Below are positions 27,615-37,371 of a stretch of 55,076 bases of DNA, piece after piece. The notes beneath the pieces were generated by a model. The model searched no databases and was not told the origin of the DNA. It saw only the letters and a list, made by a program, of their open reading frames with translations. Source of the DNA: Desulfurococcales archaeon (GTDB lineage Archaea; Thermoproteota; Thermoprotei_A; Sulfolobales; NBVN01); NCBI GenBank assembly GCA_026986435.1, contig JALSOP010000037.1, positions 1 through 55,076 on the forward strand, written 5' to 3'. The position numbers and the translations under genes were made by a program. Each line of letters starts with the position of its first letter. The first letter of the stretch is position 1.

Positions 27615-30586
27615 ACCTTCCTCCCCTCAACAACCCACTCCTTCGCTAGATCAGCCTCGCCCTCTCCGAACATGATGTCCCTTGCCCTGACCTCTGAAGC
27701 AACGTATTCTCTGTGCTCATTAAGGGCCGCGGATATCTCGTCGTCCTCGGTCTTGATGTACACCTTGATAGGTTCGTCGACCTTTAGGTTAAGTGAGTTC
27801 CTCATGGTCTGCACCCTCCTGATTATCTCCCTGGCAAGCGCTTCCTTCCTAAGCTCGGAGGTTAGCTCCCTGCTTATGCATGTCTTTAATGGGACGTTGT
27901 CGACCTTTGTCTCCTCACTTATCTCTTCCTCACCGCAATCAAGCTCCTCGTAACTCACTATGATAACGTCCTTGCTGTTGGCCAGCAATCTAATGATGTG
28001 CTTAAGTTCCTTCAGCCCCTCAACATAGTCCCTGGGTAGGCCCACTTTCACGTACTGTATTGGCCACCTAAGCTTGATCTTTACCTCGTTCCTCAGCGAC
28101 GCCGCGGAAGAGATGACCCCCAGCGCCACCTTCATCAGTTTTTCTATTCTTTCATCCGTTAAATCCTTGGCAGGCTCCGACAGTCTGCTGAGGTGCACGC
28201 TTTCGGCCTCCCCCGGTTCGTACCTCTTTATGAAGTCTTGCCATAGCTTCTCAGCCATGTGCGGCGCTATCGTGGAGAGAAGCTGTAGCCCCGTCTTGAG
28301 TGCGTGGTATAACGCAGTGTAGGCGTGGAATCTGTCGAGCGACTCCTCCGACCAGACCCTGGGCCTTATCATCCTTAGGTATCCGTGGCTGAGTGTCTCG
28401 ACGAAGAAGTCCAGCACTGCCTTGGTTGCCTCATGCAGTCTGTATTCTCCCATGAGTTCGTCGAATTTCCTTAGTAGTGTGTTCGTCTCGCTTATTATCC
28501 ACCTGTCCTCAGGCGCTCCCTCGTTGAAGGTAGTTAGTACATCATACTTGCTCGGGTCAAACCTGTCTATGCTCATGTACGTGTCGGCGAACTTGAAGAC
28601 ATTCCATATGATGTTCAGGTTCCTCACTACATCACGAATTTCCTTCAGGTTGAAGATGAAGGACTCCGCTGGAGGGTAGCGCATCAGGATATACGCTCTA
28701 GTTGCGTCGACGCTGTGCTTCGTCAGGAGGTCGTTTGCCCAGATCACGTTACCTAAGTGCTTTGACATCTTTCTCCCCTGAGCGTCGAGCACAAGTCCCT
28801 GCATCAGGATTGTCCTGTAAGGCGCCCTCCCTTCTAGGAGAACTGAGGTTACTAGGAGGGAGTAGAACCACCCTCTCGTCTGGTCAATCCCCTCAGTTAT
28901 GAAGTGGTAAGGGTAGAGCATCGAGAATAGCTTCCTATTCCTGAGACCATCGACCGATGCCATCCACGCCATGCCCGAGTCCATCCAGACATCCACCACG
29001 AAGGGAACCCTGATCCACTCTTTGCAGTCTTCAGTTGGCTTCAGCCTCACCCTGTCTATCCATGGCCTATGCACTAGTCTGAAGTCATCCACGTCCGGCA
29101 GGTATTCAGCCTCTTTTTTAAGCTCCTCTATACTACCTATGACCTTGACTTTCTTCGGGTCATCCTTGCAGACCCAAACAGGGAGCGGAGTACCCCAGAT
29201 CCTCGACCTTGAGATGGTCCAGTCCTTAAGGTTCTCAAGCCAGTTCTCAAACCTAGCCCTGAGCTTCTTCGGATAGATCGCCACGTCAGAGAGGGCCTTT
29301 ATTAGGTCGCTCCTGTAAGGTGATACTCTTATGAACCACTGCTTATCAGCTCTGTAAATCAGGGGTGTGCCGCATCTCCAGCAGTGCGGGTACTTGTGTA
29401 CGATCGTTCCCTCATAAACGAGCAGGCCCTTCTCCCTCAACACCGCAGTAACTTTCCTGCTGGCCTCGTTAACGTCCAGGCCCCTGAAGATACCGCCTTC
29501 GCTGTTGAACACGCCGTTTATCTCTACGGCACTGGTTATCGGGAGGCCGTACTGAGTACCAACCTCGTAGTCCTCAGGACCGTGCCCCGGTGCTATGTGA
29601 ACAAGCCCTGTGCCCTCATCTAGACTGACGAAGTCAGCAGTTATCACGTAATGGGCGTTCTCGTGCTTGGTATGTATAGGCACCTCCTCGAGGAGCGGGT
29701 GCACGTACCTCAGTCCCTCTAGCTCAGAACCCCTCACCCTCTCTACACATTCCCAGGACTCCACGCCAGCGTTCTTCATCACCTCCTCCAACCTGGACTC
29801 GGCGACGAACCAGTACTCGTCGCCAACCCTTGTCTTGCAGTATATCCCCTCTGGGTTGACCGCGACTGCCTCGTTATCGATGAGTGTCCACGGAGTCGTT
29901 GTCCATATCACTAAGTACTCGTTGTTTCTGTTCTTCAGCCTGAACTTTACGTATATGGAAGGGGATACTTTGTCCTCATACCCCTGCGACACTTCTGCAT
30001 CGCTTAGTGCTGTCTCACAGCGCGGGCAGAACGGCAGAACCCTCTTTCCTTCGTAGAGTAAGCCCCTCTCATGCATCCTCTTTATGAAGTACCAGACGTG
30101 CTCAATGTACTCGGGCTTCCTAGTCTCGTAAGCGTTTTCGAGGTCTAGCCAAAGAGCGATCCTCTCCGTGGCGTAGTCCTGCCAGTACTTTAGGTAGTAG
30201 TCAACCAGCTTGTTACATTCCTCAACGAACCTTTCGGCGCCCACAATCCGAAATATGTCCTTCTTTTTCTTTATGCCGAGCTTCTTCTCAGCCTCCACCT
30301 CTACAGGCAGGCCCTGCTCATCCCATCCTGCCTGAGCCCATACGTTGTATCCCTTAAGCCTCATGTACTTCAGCACGAAGTCCTTGAACACCCTACCTCT
30401 GATGTGCCCAACGTGTGGGTACCCATTCGCTGTGGGGGGCCCCTCAAGGAAGGCGAAAACGGGTTTTCCCTCATCCCATGAACGCCACTTTCTCGGGATC
30501 TCCCGTGTTTTCCAGAATCTCCGCGCCTCCTCCTCCATAGAGAGGAGGTCAAACCTCCCTAACCCGATGGTTCCGCACCTAATCAA
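27584..30586 (-). CDS. ileS: Isoleucyl-tRNA synthetase
   Basis: 1000 aa; GPPTANGYPHVGHIRGR (HIGH), WDEQGLPVEVEAEKKLGI, GRKMSKHLGN (KMSKS). Confidence 0.96.
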   Translation of the reverse strand: MIRCGTIGLGRFDLLSMEEEARRFWKTREIPRKWRSWDEGKPVFAFLEGPPTANGYPHVGHIRGRVFKDFVLKYMRLKGYNVWAQAGWDEQGLPVEVEAEKKLGIKKKKDIFRIVGAERFVEECNKLVDYYLKYWQDYATERIALWLDLENAYETRKPEYIEHVWYFIKRMHERGLLYEGKRVLPFCPRCETALSDAEVSQGYEDKVSPSIYVKFRLKNRNNEYLVIWTTTPWTLIDNEAVAVNPEGIYCKTRVGDEYWFVAESRLEEVMKNAGVESWECVERVRGSELEGLRYVHPLLEEVPIHTKHENAHYVITADFVSLDEGTGLVHIAPGHGPEDYEVGTQYGLPITSAVEINGVFNSEGGIFRGLDVNEASRKVTAVLREKGLLVYEGTIVHKYPHCWRCGTPLIYRADKQWFIRVSPYRSDLIKALSDVAIYPKKLRARFENWLENLKDWTISRSRIWGTPLPVWVCKDDPKKVKVIGSIEELKKEAEYLPDVDDFRLVHRPWIDRVRLKPTEDCKEWIRVPFVVDVWMDSGMAWMASVDGLRNRKLFSMLYPYHFITEGIDQTRGWFYSLLVTSVLLEGRAPYRTILMQGLVLDAQGRKMSKHLGNVIWANDLLTKHSVDATRAYILMRYPPAESFIFNLKEIRDVVRNLNIIWNVFKFADTYMSIDRFDPSKYDVLTTFNEGAPEDRWIISETNTLLRKFDELMGEYRLHEATKAVLDFFVETLSHGYLRMIRPRVWSEESLDRFHAYTALYHALKTGLQLLSTIAPHMAEKLWQDFIKRYEPGEAESVHLSRLSEPAKDLTDERIEKLMKVALGVISSAASLRNEVKIKLRWPIQYVKVGLPRDYVEGLKELKHIIRLLANSKDVIIVSYEELDCGEEEISEETKVDNVPLKTCISRELTSELRKEALAREIIRRVQTMRNSLNLKVDEPIKVYIKTEDDEISAALNEHREYVASEVRARDIMFGEGEADLAKEWVVEGRKVWIGIKRLRS

Positions 30587-30634
30587 GCCTTAAGGAATAC
30601 CTTATATAGATTAGACGTTAGGCGAGGAGAAAAT

Positions 30635-30698
30635 GGCCCCGTGGGGACCCCCCACTCACTCCGAGCCATTTCGGCTCCGTCGTGAGGGTCTCTGACCC
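30635..30698. other. Cluster of inverted repeats between aor and ileS (possible terminator / structured 3' element)
   Basis: CCCC-GT-GGGG; CTCAC...GAGCC-ATTTC-GGCTC...GTGAG; GGGTC-TCT-GACCC, all within 64 nt. Confidence 0.5.
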
Positions 30699-30735
30699 AG
30701 ATATTAGGGTGTTATCTCTCTAAAACGGTTTCTCT

Positions 30736-32592
30736 TCAGTCCCTTAGATCAACTAAGTCTCTCAGCCCCTCGTACACGAAGCCTAGGCCGAGCCTCTCCA
30801 GAGTTGACTTCTTCGGCGCGCCTCTCTCGTCCCAGCCTCTTAGCTCGTAGTACTTGCTCAGCATCCTGTCGTAGCCGTCCCTGTCGAGCTTGGCGCCAGC
30901 CAGCGGCCCCTTGGTTAGGGGCTCCGTGAACCACCTCTCAGGCGGGTAGTCCATGTGCCTGCCCCAACCCCTTCCCTCGGCGGCGTATTCCCTCACCCAG
31001 AACGCCCTAATGAGTGTGTAGACTCTCTCCGCCAACTTATGGAGGTCGTCCCATGTGAAGCTCACTCCTGTCGCCGCTTTCAAGAACTTCGGGTAGTAGT
31101 CGAGGTTGAGGCCGAGCTCCACCCACGGCAGCCTGCACGTTACGAGGGACTCGAATACTGCTCCCCTAACGTTCTGCATCCAAACGAGATTCTCTACCTT
31201 CTCATCGGTGTACTTATCCCTACCCATCTTTATCTCCAGCGATATGAACCATGCATCCTTGTGGTGGGCCCCTATGGAGCTCGTGCCGTAGGCCAGAGCC
31301 ATGCCTGGTGCGGCGTGGCAGTCGTATGCCGAGATCTCCAGGCCCTTAACCTGCATGGCGAAGGCCATGGCGCCGTTCCCGAGCTTCTCGGCGGCGGCCC
31401 TGGTGCCCTCCGCCATCAGGTTCCCGAGTTCCCCTCTCCTGTACGCTATGTCCTCCGTCAACTGTACGGCGGCGTCGAAGTCGCCCCACTCAATCCCGTC
31501 CTTTATGAGGCCTTTCTCGGTAGCCTCCATGGCGAAGGCTATTGAGGAGCCGAGGCTTATTGTATCTAGTCCCAGGTCGTCCGCGAGTTTATTCAGGTGG
31601 GACACCTTATTGAGGTCCCCTATACCTATGTTGGAGCCGAGCATCGCGACGTTCTCGTAGTCGAGCTCTGCCCTGGCCTTAGTGCTGCCTACCTGGTACT
31701 CGACAATGTTTCCGCATGGCATGTTGCAGTTGGGACACCCCTTCTGCGCCACCTTCATCTTCTCCATGGTGTAGCCGTCGATCCCGCTGGCGAAGTCGTA
31801 GACGCCCTCACGGAAGTTGTAAGTGGGTAGCACGGAGTTCTTGTTAGACCACTCAATGGTCATCATGGTGCCCTGCCTGATCCAGAAGTCGTAGCCATCC
31901 GCCTCTTTCACCACCCTGTAGGCCTCAGCCCCAAGCCGTACGAGCTCGGCCTGGTCAGCGGGCTTCGGAAGCTCCTTGCACCCCTTAATCACGATGGTCT
32001 TCAGCTTCTTTGAGCCCATCACCGCACCCATGCCTGGCCTGCCGCCCGAGCGGCCGAACTCGCTTATAACTGTGGCGAACTTGACCAAGTTCTCCCCTGC
32101 CGGGCCTATGTACAGGGCTCCGGCGTTCTTTCCGTACTCGGCGTAGAGCTTCGGCTCGAGGTCATGGACACGCATACCCCATATGTCCTCCGCGGGCTCG
32201 ATGGATGCCTTACCGCACTCAACAACCAGCTTTACGGGCTTGTCGGAAGCGCCCGTAATCACTAGAGCATCATGTCCCGCCTTCCTAAGCTCCACAGCTG
32301 CCCTAGTACCTATGTTGCCGTCGCCGTATCCGTGAGTGAGGGGTGATTTGGCGGCGATCACCATCTTACCCGAGGAGGGCAGGGGGTATCCCGTGAGCGG
32401 CCCCACAGCGAATATGAGCACGTTGTCAGGGCTCAGCGGATCAGTCCCTGGTTTCACGAGGTCCCAGAGGAGCCTGATCGCCAGGCCCCTGCCGCCAAGG
32501 TAGTTCAGCAAGGTTTCCTTGTCGAGACTTACCTCGGTGATCTTTCTTGTTGTCAGGTTCACTAGGAGATATTTCCCATTCCATCCAAACAT
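30736..32592 (-). CDS. aor: Tungsten-dependent aldehyde:ferredoxin oxidoreductase family protein
   Basis: YLGGRGLAIRLLWDLVKPG, GRSGGRPGMGAVMGSKKLKTIVIKG, GCPNCNMPCGNI, LGLDTISLGSSIAFAME. Confidence 0.93.
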   Translation of the reverse strand: MFGWNGKYLLVNLTTRKITEVSLDKETLLNYLGGRGLAIRLLWDLVKPGTDPLSPDNVLIFAVGPLTGYPLPSSGKMVIAAKSPLTHGYGDGNIGTRAAVELRKAGHDALVITGASDKPVKLVVECGKASIEPAEDIWGMRVHDLEPKLYAEYGKNAGALYIGPAGENLVKFATVISEFGRSGGRPGMGAVMGSKKLKTIVIKGCKELPKPADQAELVRLGAEAYRVVKEADGYDFWIRQGTMMTIEWSNKNSVLPTYNFREGVYDFASGIDGYTMEKMKVAQKGCPNCNMPCGNIVEYQVGSTKARAELDYENVAMLGSNIGIGDLNKVSHLNKLADDLGLDTISLGSSIAFAMEATEKGLIKDGIEWGDFDAAVQLTEDIAYRRGELGNLMAEGTRAAAEKLGNGAMAFAMQVKGLEISAYDCHAAPGMALAYGTSSIGAHHKDAWFISLEIKMGRDKYTDEKVENLVWMQNVRGAVFESLVTCRLPWVELGLNLDYYPKFLKAATGVSFTWDDLHKLAERVYTLIRAFWVREYAAEGRGWGRHMDYPPERWFTEPLTKGPLAGAKLDRDGYDRMLSKYYELRGWDERGAPKKSTLERLGLGFVYEGLRDLVDLRD

Positions 32593-32698
32593 AGCGGATT
32601 CCCTTATTGTCTCACGGGAAACGAATTAAACATTAGTGAAGATCAGCCAACATATATTTTACCTGGATCTGCGGTAGTTAATTAATTGGGATAATGTA

Positions 32699-33373
32699 AT
32701 GCCTAAGGTCCCCACCAAGCTTGTTAGCTGGGACGACATCGTCGAGTGGTCGAGGGGGCTAGCAAGAAAGATTAAGGATTCCGGTTATAGACCGGACGTG
32801 ATCGTAGCTATAGCCAGGGGAGGCTTCGTTCCTGCCAGGCTTCTCTGTGACTTCCTCGACGTCGAGAACCTCCTCTCGATCCAGTCACAGCACTGGACCG
32901 AGGCGGCCAAGGTAGCTGACAGAGCCATAATCAAGTTCCCGTATAAGGTAGAACTAACTGGTATGAAGGTGCTGATCGTCGACGACATAGTCGACACAGG
33001 CGAGTCACTGATCCTGGCCAGGGACTACATCATGAGGGAGTGGAAGCCCGAGGAAGTGAGGATAGCAGCTCTGCAGTGGATATCGCCAGTGGCTAAGCTG
33101 AGACCTGACTACTACTTCATCGAGATTAAGGAATGGATATGGTTCCAGTACCCGTGGACCAGGCTAGAGGACACTTACCAGTTCATAAAGAGGATGCTGT
33201 CTGAGGAGGGCAAGTACAAGAAAGAGTGGAGTTATGAGGAACTAAAAACTAAGTTCATGGAGTGGTACGACATCGACGTCGGGGATGAGTACTTCAGGGA
33301 CGCCATAGAAATGCTTGTAGAGAAGGGGTTCCTGTCCAGGATCGATAAGGACAGGTTCCGTATTAAGGAGTGA
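32699..33373 (+). CDS. Purine-type phosphoribosyltransferase
   Basis: PDVIVAIARGGFVPARLL; KVLIVDDIVDTGESL PRPP loop. Confidence 0.88.
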   Translation: MPKVPTKLVSWDDIVEWSRGLARKIKDSGYRPDVIVAIARGGFVPARLLCDFLDVENLLSIQSQHWTEAAKVADRAIIKFPYKVELTGMKVLIVDDIVDTGESLILARDYIMREWKPEEVRIAALQWISPVAKLRPDYYFIEIKEWIWFQYPWTRLEDTYQFIKRMLSEEGKYKKEWSYEELKTKFMEWYDIDVGDEYFRDAIEMLVEKGFLSRIDKDRFRIKE

Positions 33374-33398
33374 GAGTCACTAAGGAGAGAGGCATTAT

Positions 33399-33944
33399 TT
33401 ACTGCGATACCACGCCCTCCGCCTTGGCCTCAGCAGCTTTCCTAGCCATCTCTAGGATCTTCCTGGCCTCTCCGCTAGCACTCACGAATAGTTCATCGCT
33501 GCTTAGGTACATCCCTCTCGAGGATATCTCGGTAGCGTTCTGGGCAATGTCGTCTAGTACTACCGTGAACTCGCTTAGCTCCTCAGCCCCCTCCCTCAGC
33601 TCTCTCAGCACTTCGGCAACCAGCTTAGCGACTGGTGAGATGTAGGATAGGAGCTTCGCCGTCAGCACTGTCTCTATCCTTAGGACCAGTATCTCGACGG
33701 CTACCTCAACCTGCGTAAGCCTGGTGATCAGGGACCTCAGCGAAGCTATCTCCTGCGCGTATGACGCCCTCAGGTTAGGATTCTCCGTAATCGCTAGCCT
33801 TTCCTCGTAGCGCATGATCCTCTCCTCTAACCTCCTCCTAGATAGGCTTACCCACCGCAGGAACTGCTTGAGGTCTATAAGGAGTCTCGCTAGATTCTGC
33901 CTCAACTCCTTTGGGTCTGCGCGCTTCCTCCTAGCAAATAACAC
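33399..33944 (-). CDS. ESCRT-III-like (CdvB family) protein
   Basis: Helical Snf7-like N-terminal region (basic N-terminus, RRRLEERIMRYEERLAI...) with central coiled coil; no clear MIM2 tail. Confidence 0.65.
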   Translation of the reverse strand: MLFARRKRADPKELRQNLARLLIDLKQFLRWVSLSRRRLEERIMRYEERLAITENPNLRASYAQEIASLRSLITRLTQVEVAVEILVLRIETVLTAKLLSYISPVAKLVAEVLRELREGAEELSEFTVVLDDIAQNATEISSRGMYLSSDELFVSASGEARKILEMARKAAEAKAEGVVSQ

Positions 33945-34071
33945 AACACGCCCCTGGATAATACTCGGGTATTACCAAGGCGAAAAAGCCCCCACTGATT
34001 AATACCCCACCGTATTACGAGAAAGTACCTGCAAAACATCCTTAAATCCCCCCGAACCACACACTTATTGG

Positions 34072-34199
34072 CCGCCGGTAGCTCAGCGGCAGAGCGCCCG
34101 GCTGTAGTCAGCCCCGGAGGGTACAGGAACAACCGCCTGCGGGCGGGCCCTCCGGCAGAAACCGGGTGGTCGGGGGTTCGATTCCCCCCCGGCGGACCA
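34072..34199 (+). tRNA. tRNA-Tyr (GTA) with about 53-nt intron at 37/38 (34108-34160)
   Basis: CCGCCGG-TA-GCTC..GAGC-G-CCCGG-CTGTAG-[intron]-A-CCGGG-TGGTC-GGGGG-TTCGATT-CCCCC-CCGGCGG-A-CCA. Confidence 0.93.
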
Positions 34200-34324
34200 C
34201 CCTATTATCAAGTGGTAGCATAGTAACGCCCACAACTAACCCCGAATGAGAGCCATTATTGCTCAGTCCTAACGTAACATGTGTTTTTCATTGTTGACTG
34301 CTCCTTAACTAATGGTGGGCTTAC

Positions 34325-35704
34325 TTGGCAGACCTAATGATAAAGGCGAAATTCATTATCCCGGTCAGGCCCTCAAAGAAGATCATACGCGATGGCGCCA
34401 TCGTCGTTGAGGACGAGCGGATAGTGTTTGTTGGTAAGCGCCACGTGGCCGAGGAAAAATATAGTGCTGAGGAGGTGATTGAGGCTAATCACCACGTAGC
34501 TATTCCGGGACTGGTTAATGCTCACAACCACCTCTTTCAGTCGATAATCAAGAACATAGCCATCGATATGGTGTTGATTGACTGGTTAAGGAAGGCCATA
34601 CACCCGATACTTGCGTCGTTCCGTGACTTGGACTTCTACTACTCCACGAAGTGGGGCGTGATAGAGAACATAAAGTCGGGTGTCACCACGCTCATAGAGA
34701 ACCACTACGGTCCCAAGGGATACGACTACGTCGCTAAGGGGCTCATGGAGTCAGGCATAAGGACAGTCCTTGCCAGGGGCATATACGAGCTCAACGTGCT
34801 ACTCGATGAGCTCAAGGAGGAGCCGAAAGCGGCGATCTCCCACACTGAGTACCTCATACAGAAGTATCACGGAAAGAACGACGGAAAAATGATGGTTGCC
34901 GTCGCGCCGATGCATCCATACAATTCGAGCAAGGATTTACTCCTCATGGCCAAGGAACTCTCTGATAAGTATGGGGTGCCTTACCACACTCATACGGCCG
35001 AGTCCGTGAAGGACCAGGAGCTGGTGAAGGAGCTTCACGGAAATACAGATGTCGCGCTACTGTACGACCTCGGGATCCTTGGCCCAAGATACCACGCAGT
35101 ACACTCTGTGCAGGTGTCTGAGGAAGAAGTACTTATGTTGGCTAAGACAGGTGCCCACGTAATACACAACCCAGAGAGCAACCTAATAATAGGTTCAGGC
35201 ATAGCACCGATACCCGACTTCCTCAAAGCAGGCGTTAACGTAGCCCTCGGCACAGACGGTGCGGGAAGTAACAATAACCAAGACATGATAGAGGCCATGA
35301 GGTTTGCGGTGCTCATACACAGGGGGGCTAGGAAGCACCCGAACATAGTAACTGCTTGGGACGCCCTAGAGATGGCCACAATTAATGGTGCGAGGGCCCT
35401 CGGGCTAGAGAATGAGATAGGTTCGCTGGAGCCTGGTAAGAAAGCAGACATAACAATCATAGACCTAGAAAGCCCGAGCATAGCCCTTGCACATGACCCA
35501 CTCGGCTCGATAGTCTACTGTGCAAACGCCGCCGACGTCGACACAGTCGTAGTTGATGGTAAGGTGGTCATGAGGAATAGAAAGGTTCTCACAATAGACG
35601 AGGAGAAGGCCAAAGAAGAGGCGTGGAAGGTCGCGCTGGACCTCCTCGACAGGGCCAGGCAGAAATTCGATATGAAGTTCCCCTACGAAGAATTCATCGA
35701 GTGA
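34325..35704 (+). CDS. Amidohydrolase-superfamily deaminase (SsnA/TrzN/MTA-deaminase-like), second copy
   Basis: GLVNAHNHLFQSI, THTAES, VHSVQVSEEE, HNPESNLIIGSGIAP, ALGTDGAGSNNNQDM. Confidence 0.87.
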   Translation: MADLMIKAKFIIPVRPSKKIIRDGAIVVEDERIVFVGKRHVAEEKYSAEEVIEANHHVAIPGLVNAHNHLFQSIIKNIAIDMVLIDWLRKAIHPILASFRDLDFYYSTKWGVIENIKSGVTTLIENHYGPKGYDYVAKGLMESGIRTVLARGIYELNVLLDELKEEPKAAISHTEYLIQKYHGKNDGKMMVAVAPMHPYNSSKDLLLMAKELSDKYGVPYHTHTAESVKDQELVKELHGNTDVALLYDLGILGPRYHAVHSVQVSEEEVLMLAKTGAHVIHNPESNLIIGSGIAPIPDFLKAGVNVALGTDGAGSNNNQDMIEAMRFAVLIHRGARKHPNIVTAWDALEMATINGARALGLENEIGSLEPGKKADITIIDLESPSIALAHDPLGSIVYCANAADVDTVVVDGKVVMRNRKVLTIDEEKAKEEAWKVALDLLDRARQKFDMKFPYEEFIE

Positions 35705-35713
35705 CACACCAAA

Positions 35714-36361
35714 ATGATAGACAACATAAGAGAGATCGTGGATAAGATAGACTCCTTTTTAAAGGTAAAGGATGAAGCAAGAGAACAAATAATCAAAATA
35801 ACCAGAGACGTCATAAGAGAAGCAGGCTACGCCGTAACTGAGGCGAACGCGGGCAACATAACAGCCGCCAAAGCGCATTTAGAGAAAGCGTTAAAGAGGT
35901 GGAAAGAAGTCAGCGAGATAATATCTGAGCACGAGGAGCTGAGGCACTCGGGCATAATCTACAACGCTGGTATGGAGCTTGCTGAGGCAGCTATTTTCTT
36001 ATCCATAATAGAGGGCGTACCCATACCGGGGCCGGACGACATAGGTGTGCATCAGATACCGTACCTCCTGGGCCTCCTGGATGTTGTGGGCGAGCTAAGG
36101 AGATACGCCACAGCCAAGGTGAGGGAGAACGACTTTGAGGAGTCATGGAAAGCTTTTCATGCGGCTGAGGCAATCTTCCTTTCAACGAAATTCCTGGATT
36201 ATCCGGATAGGCTCGTCCCGGGACTACGCCGGAAAATCGACGCGGCGAGGTACTCTGTTGAGGAGCTTCGGAAATTTCTCACAGATATGGAGAGCAGGGC
36301 GAAGTTGATCGGAGAATTAAGTAATTTAAGGGAACAGCTGAGGAGAGTAGCCCGATATTGA
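35714..36361 (+). CDS. Translin-like helical protein
   Basis: All-helical; EHEELRHSGIIYNAGMELAEAAIFLSIIEG...YLLGLLDVVGELRRY as in archaeal translin-family proteins. Confidence 0.75.
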   Translation: MIDNIREIVDKIDSFLKVKDEAREQIIKITRDVIREAGYAVTEANAGNITAAKAHLEKALKRWKEVSEIISEHEELRHSGIIYNAGMELAEAAIFLSIIEGVPIPGPDDIGVHQIPYLLGLLDVVGELRRYATAKVRENDFEESWKAFHAAEAIFLSTKFLDYPDRLVPGLRRKIDAARYSVEELRKFLTDMESRAKLIGELSNLREQLRRVARY

Positions 36362-36375
36362 GAATTTTTAGAGGA

Positions 36376-36452
36376 TGGCGCCGGGGAGGGGATTCGAACC
36401 CCCGACCACCGGGTTAACAGCCCGGCGCTCTACCCGGCTGAGCTACCCCGGC
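36376..36452 (-). tRNA. tRNA-Asn (GTT), CCA encoded
   Basis: GCCGGGG-TA-GCTC..GAGC-G-CCGGG-CTGTTAA-CCCGG-TGGTC-GGGGG-TTCGAAT-CCCCT-CCCCGGC-G-CCA. Confidence 0.95.
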
Positions 36453-36480
36453 ACCAATCTAGGATATAGTTGGGCTGTTT

Positions 36481-37194
36481 TTAAGGCTTAAATGTCACAA
36501 GTTTAGCGGCGAACTCAGCAAATCCCTTGCCCGAGGGCTTTTCAGTAACTATGTCAGCCAACTCCTTTAATTCTGGATCGGCATTCCCTACGGCGACCAG
36601 CTTGGGGCAGGCCCTCCTCATGGGGATATCCGACACCGCGTCCCCCACACAGTAAATGCTCCCGGTCTTTAGTCCCAGGATCTGGATCATCCTCCTTATG
36701 CCCCTATCCTTCCCGCACCCAGTAGGGTGTATGTGGATGGCGTAGCCGCTGCTGGTGGCTTCCACCCAGTCGGCCCCTATCTCCATCAGTATCTTTCGAG
36801 TTATACGAAGTGCCCCATCCTCAGACACCCCTCTCCATTTGAGTGCCATATCGCATATCCTAAACAGGTTCTGCCATGACTCCTCGAGAAAGCCTTTGGC
36901 CCCCTGCACTAGAACCTTAGCGATTTCCTTAATTTTCTCGCATCTTTCGCACTCTATGATTACCTTGTGTCCGTCAAAGAGCACTGCGCCGTTTTCGCCT
37001 ATAGCTAGTCCGCCTAGGCCGAGGTAGAGGGAGAGCCCCCGAACAACAGGGAGTGAGTTACCTGACACCATGATCACGGCGTAACCGCTCTTCACAAGCT
37101 CACGAAGTGCTCTGAGGGCGGCATCATCAAGGACTGAACTCTGCCTGTCCGTCGTTAGTGTCCCATCGATATCCGTGAACACAGCACCTTTCAT
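36481..37194 (-). CDS. HAD-superfamily phosphatase (archaeal phosphoglycolate phosphatase-like)
   Basis: AVFTDIDGTLTTDRQ; IMVSGNSLPVV; GENGAV; YCVGDAVSDIPMRRACPKLVAVGNA. Confidence 0.88.
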   Translation of the reverse strand: MKGAVFTDIDGTLTTDRQSSVLDDAALRALRELVKSGYAVIMVSGNSLPVVRGLSLYLGLGGLAIGENGAVLFDGHKVIIECERCEKIKEIAKVLVQGAKGFLEESWQNLFRICDMALKWRGVSEDGALRITRKILMEIGADWVEATSSGYAIHIHPTGCGKDRGIRRMIQILGLKTGSIYCVGDAVSDIPMRRACPKLVAVGNADPELKELADIVTEKPSGKGFAEFAAKLVTFKP

Positions 37195-37371
37195 ATCGGA
37201 GCCCTAATGCTACTTGAGCCGTGACTATAATTTCTCCTCTGGAAGAATGTGGCGTGAAGAAGTGCTTCAGAGTATACAGGGATGCTTCTGAAGGCATATC
37301 TCAGATTTGTTTAACATTTTTGATGAAAAGATTTAACTACATCGATAATGATGATATTAATGGTGTAGCAT

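Noticed and set aside
30955-31545. 196-aa plus-strand ORF opposite aor
   Set aside because: Shadow ORF; the AOR frame carries all conserved motifs.
37310-37371. Possible C/D-box sRNA upstream of cren7 (TTGATGA...ATGATGA)
   Set aside because: No correctly placed D' and D boxes; likely AT-rich promoter sequence.
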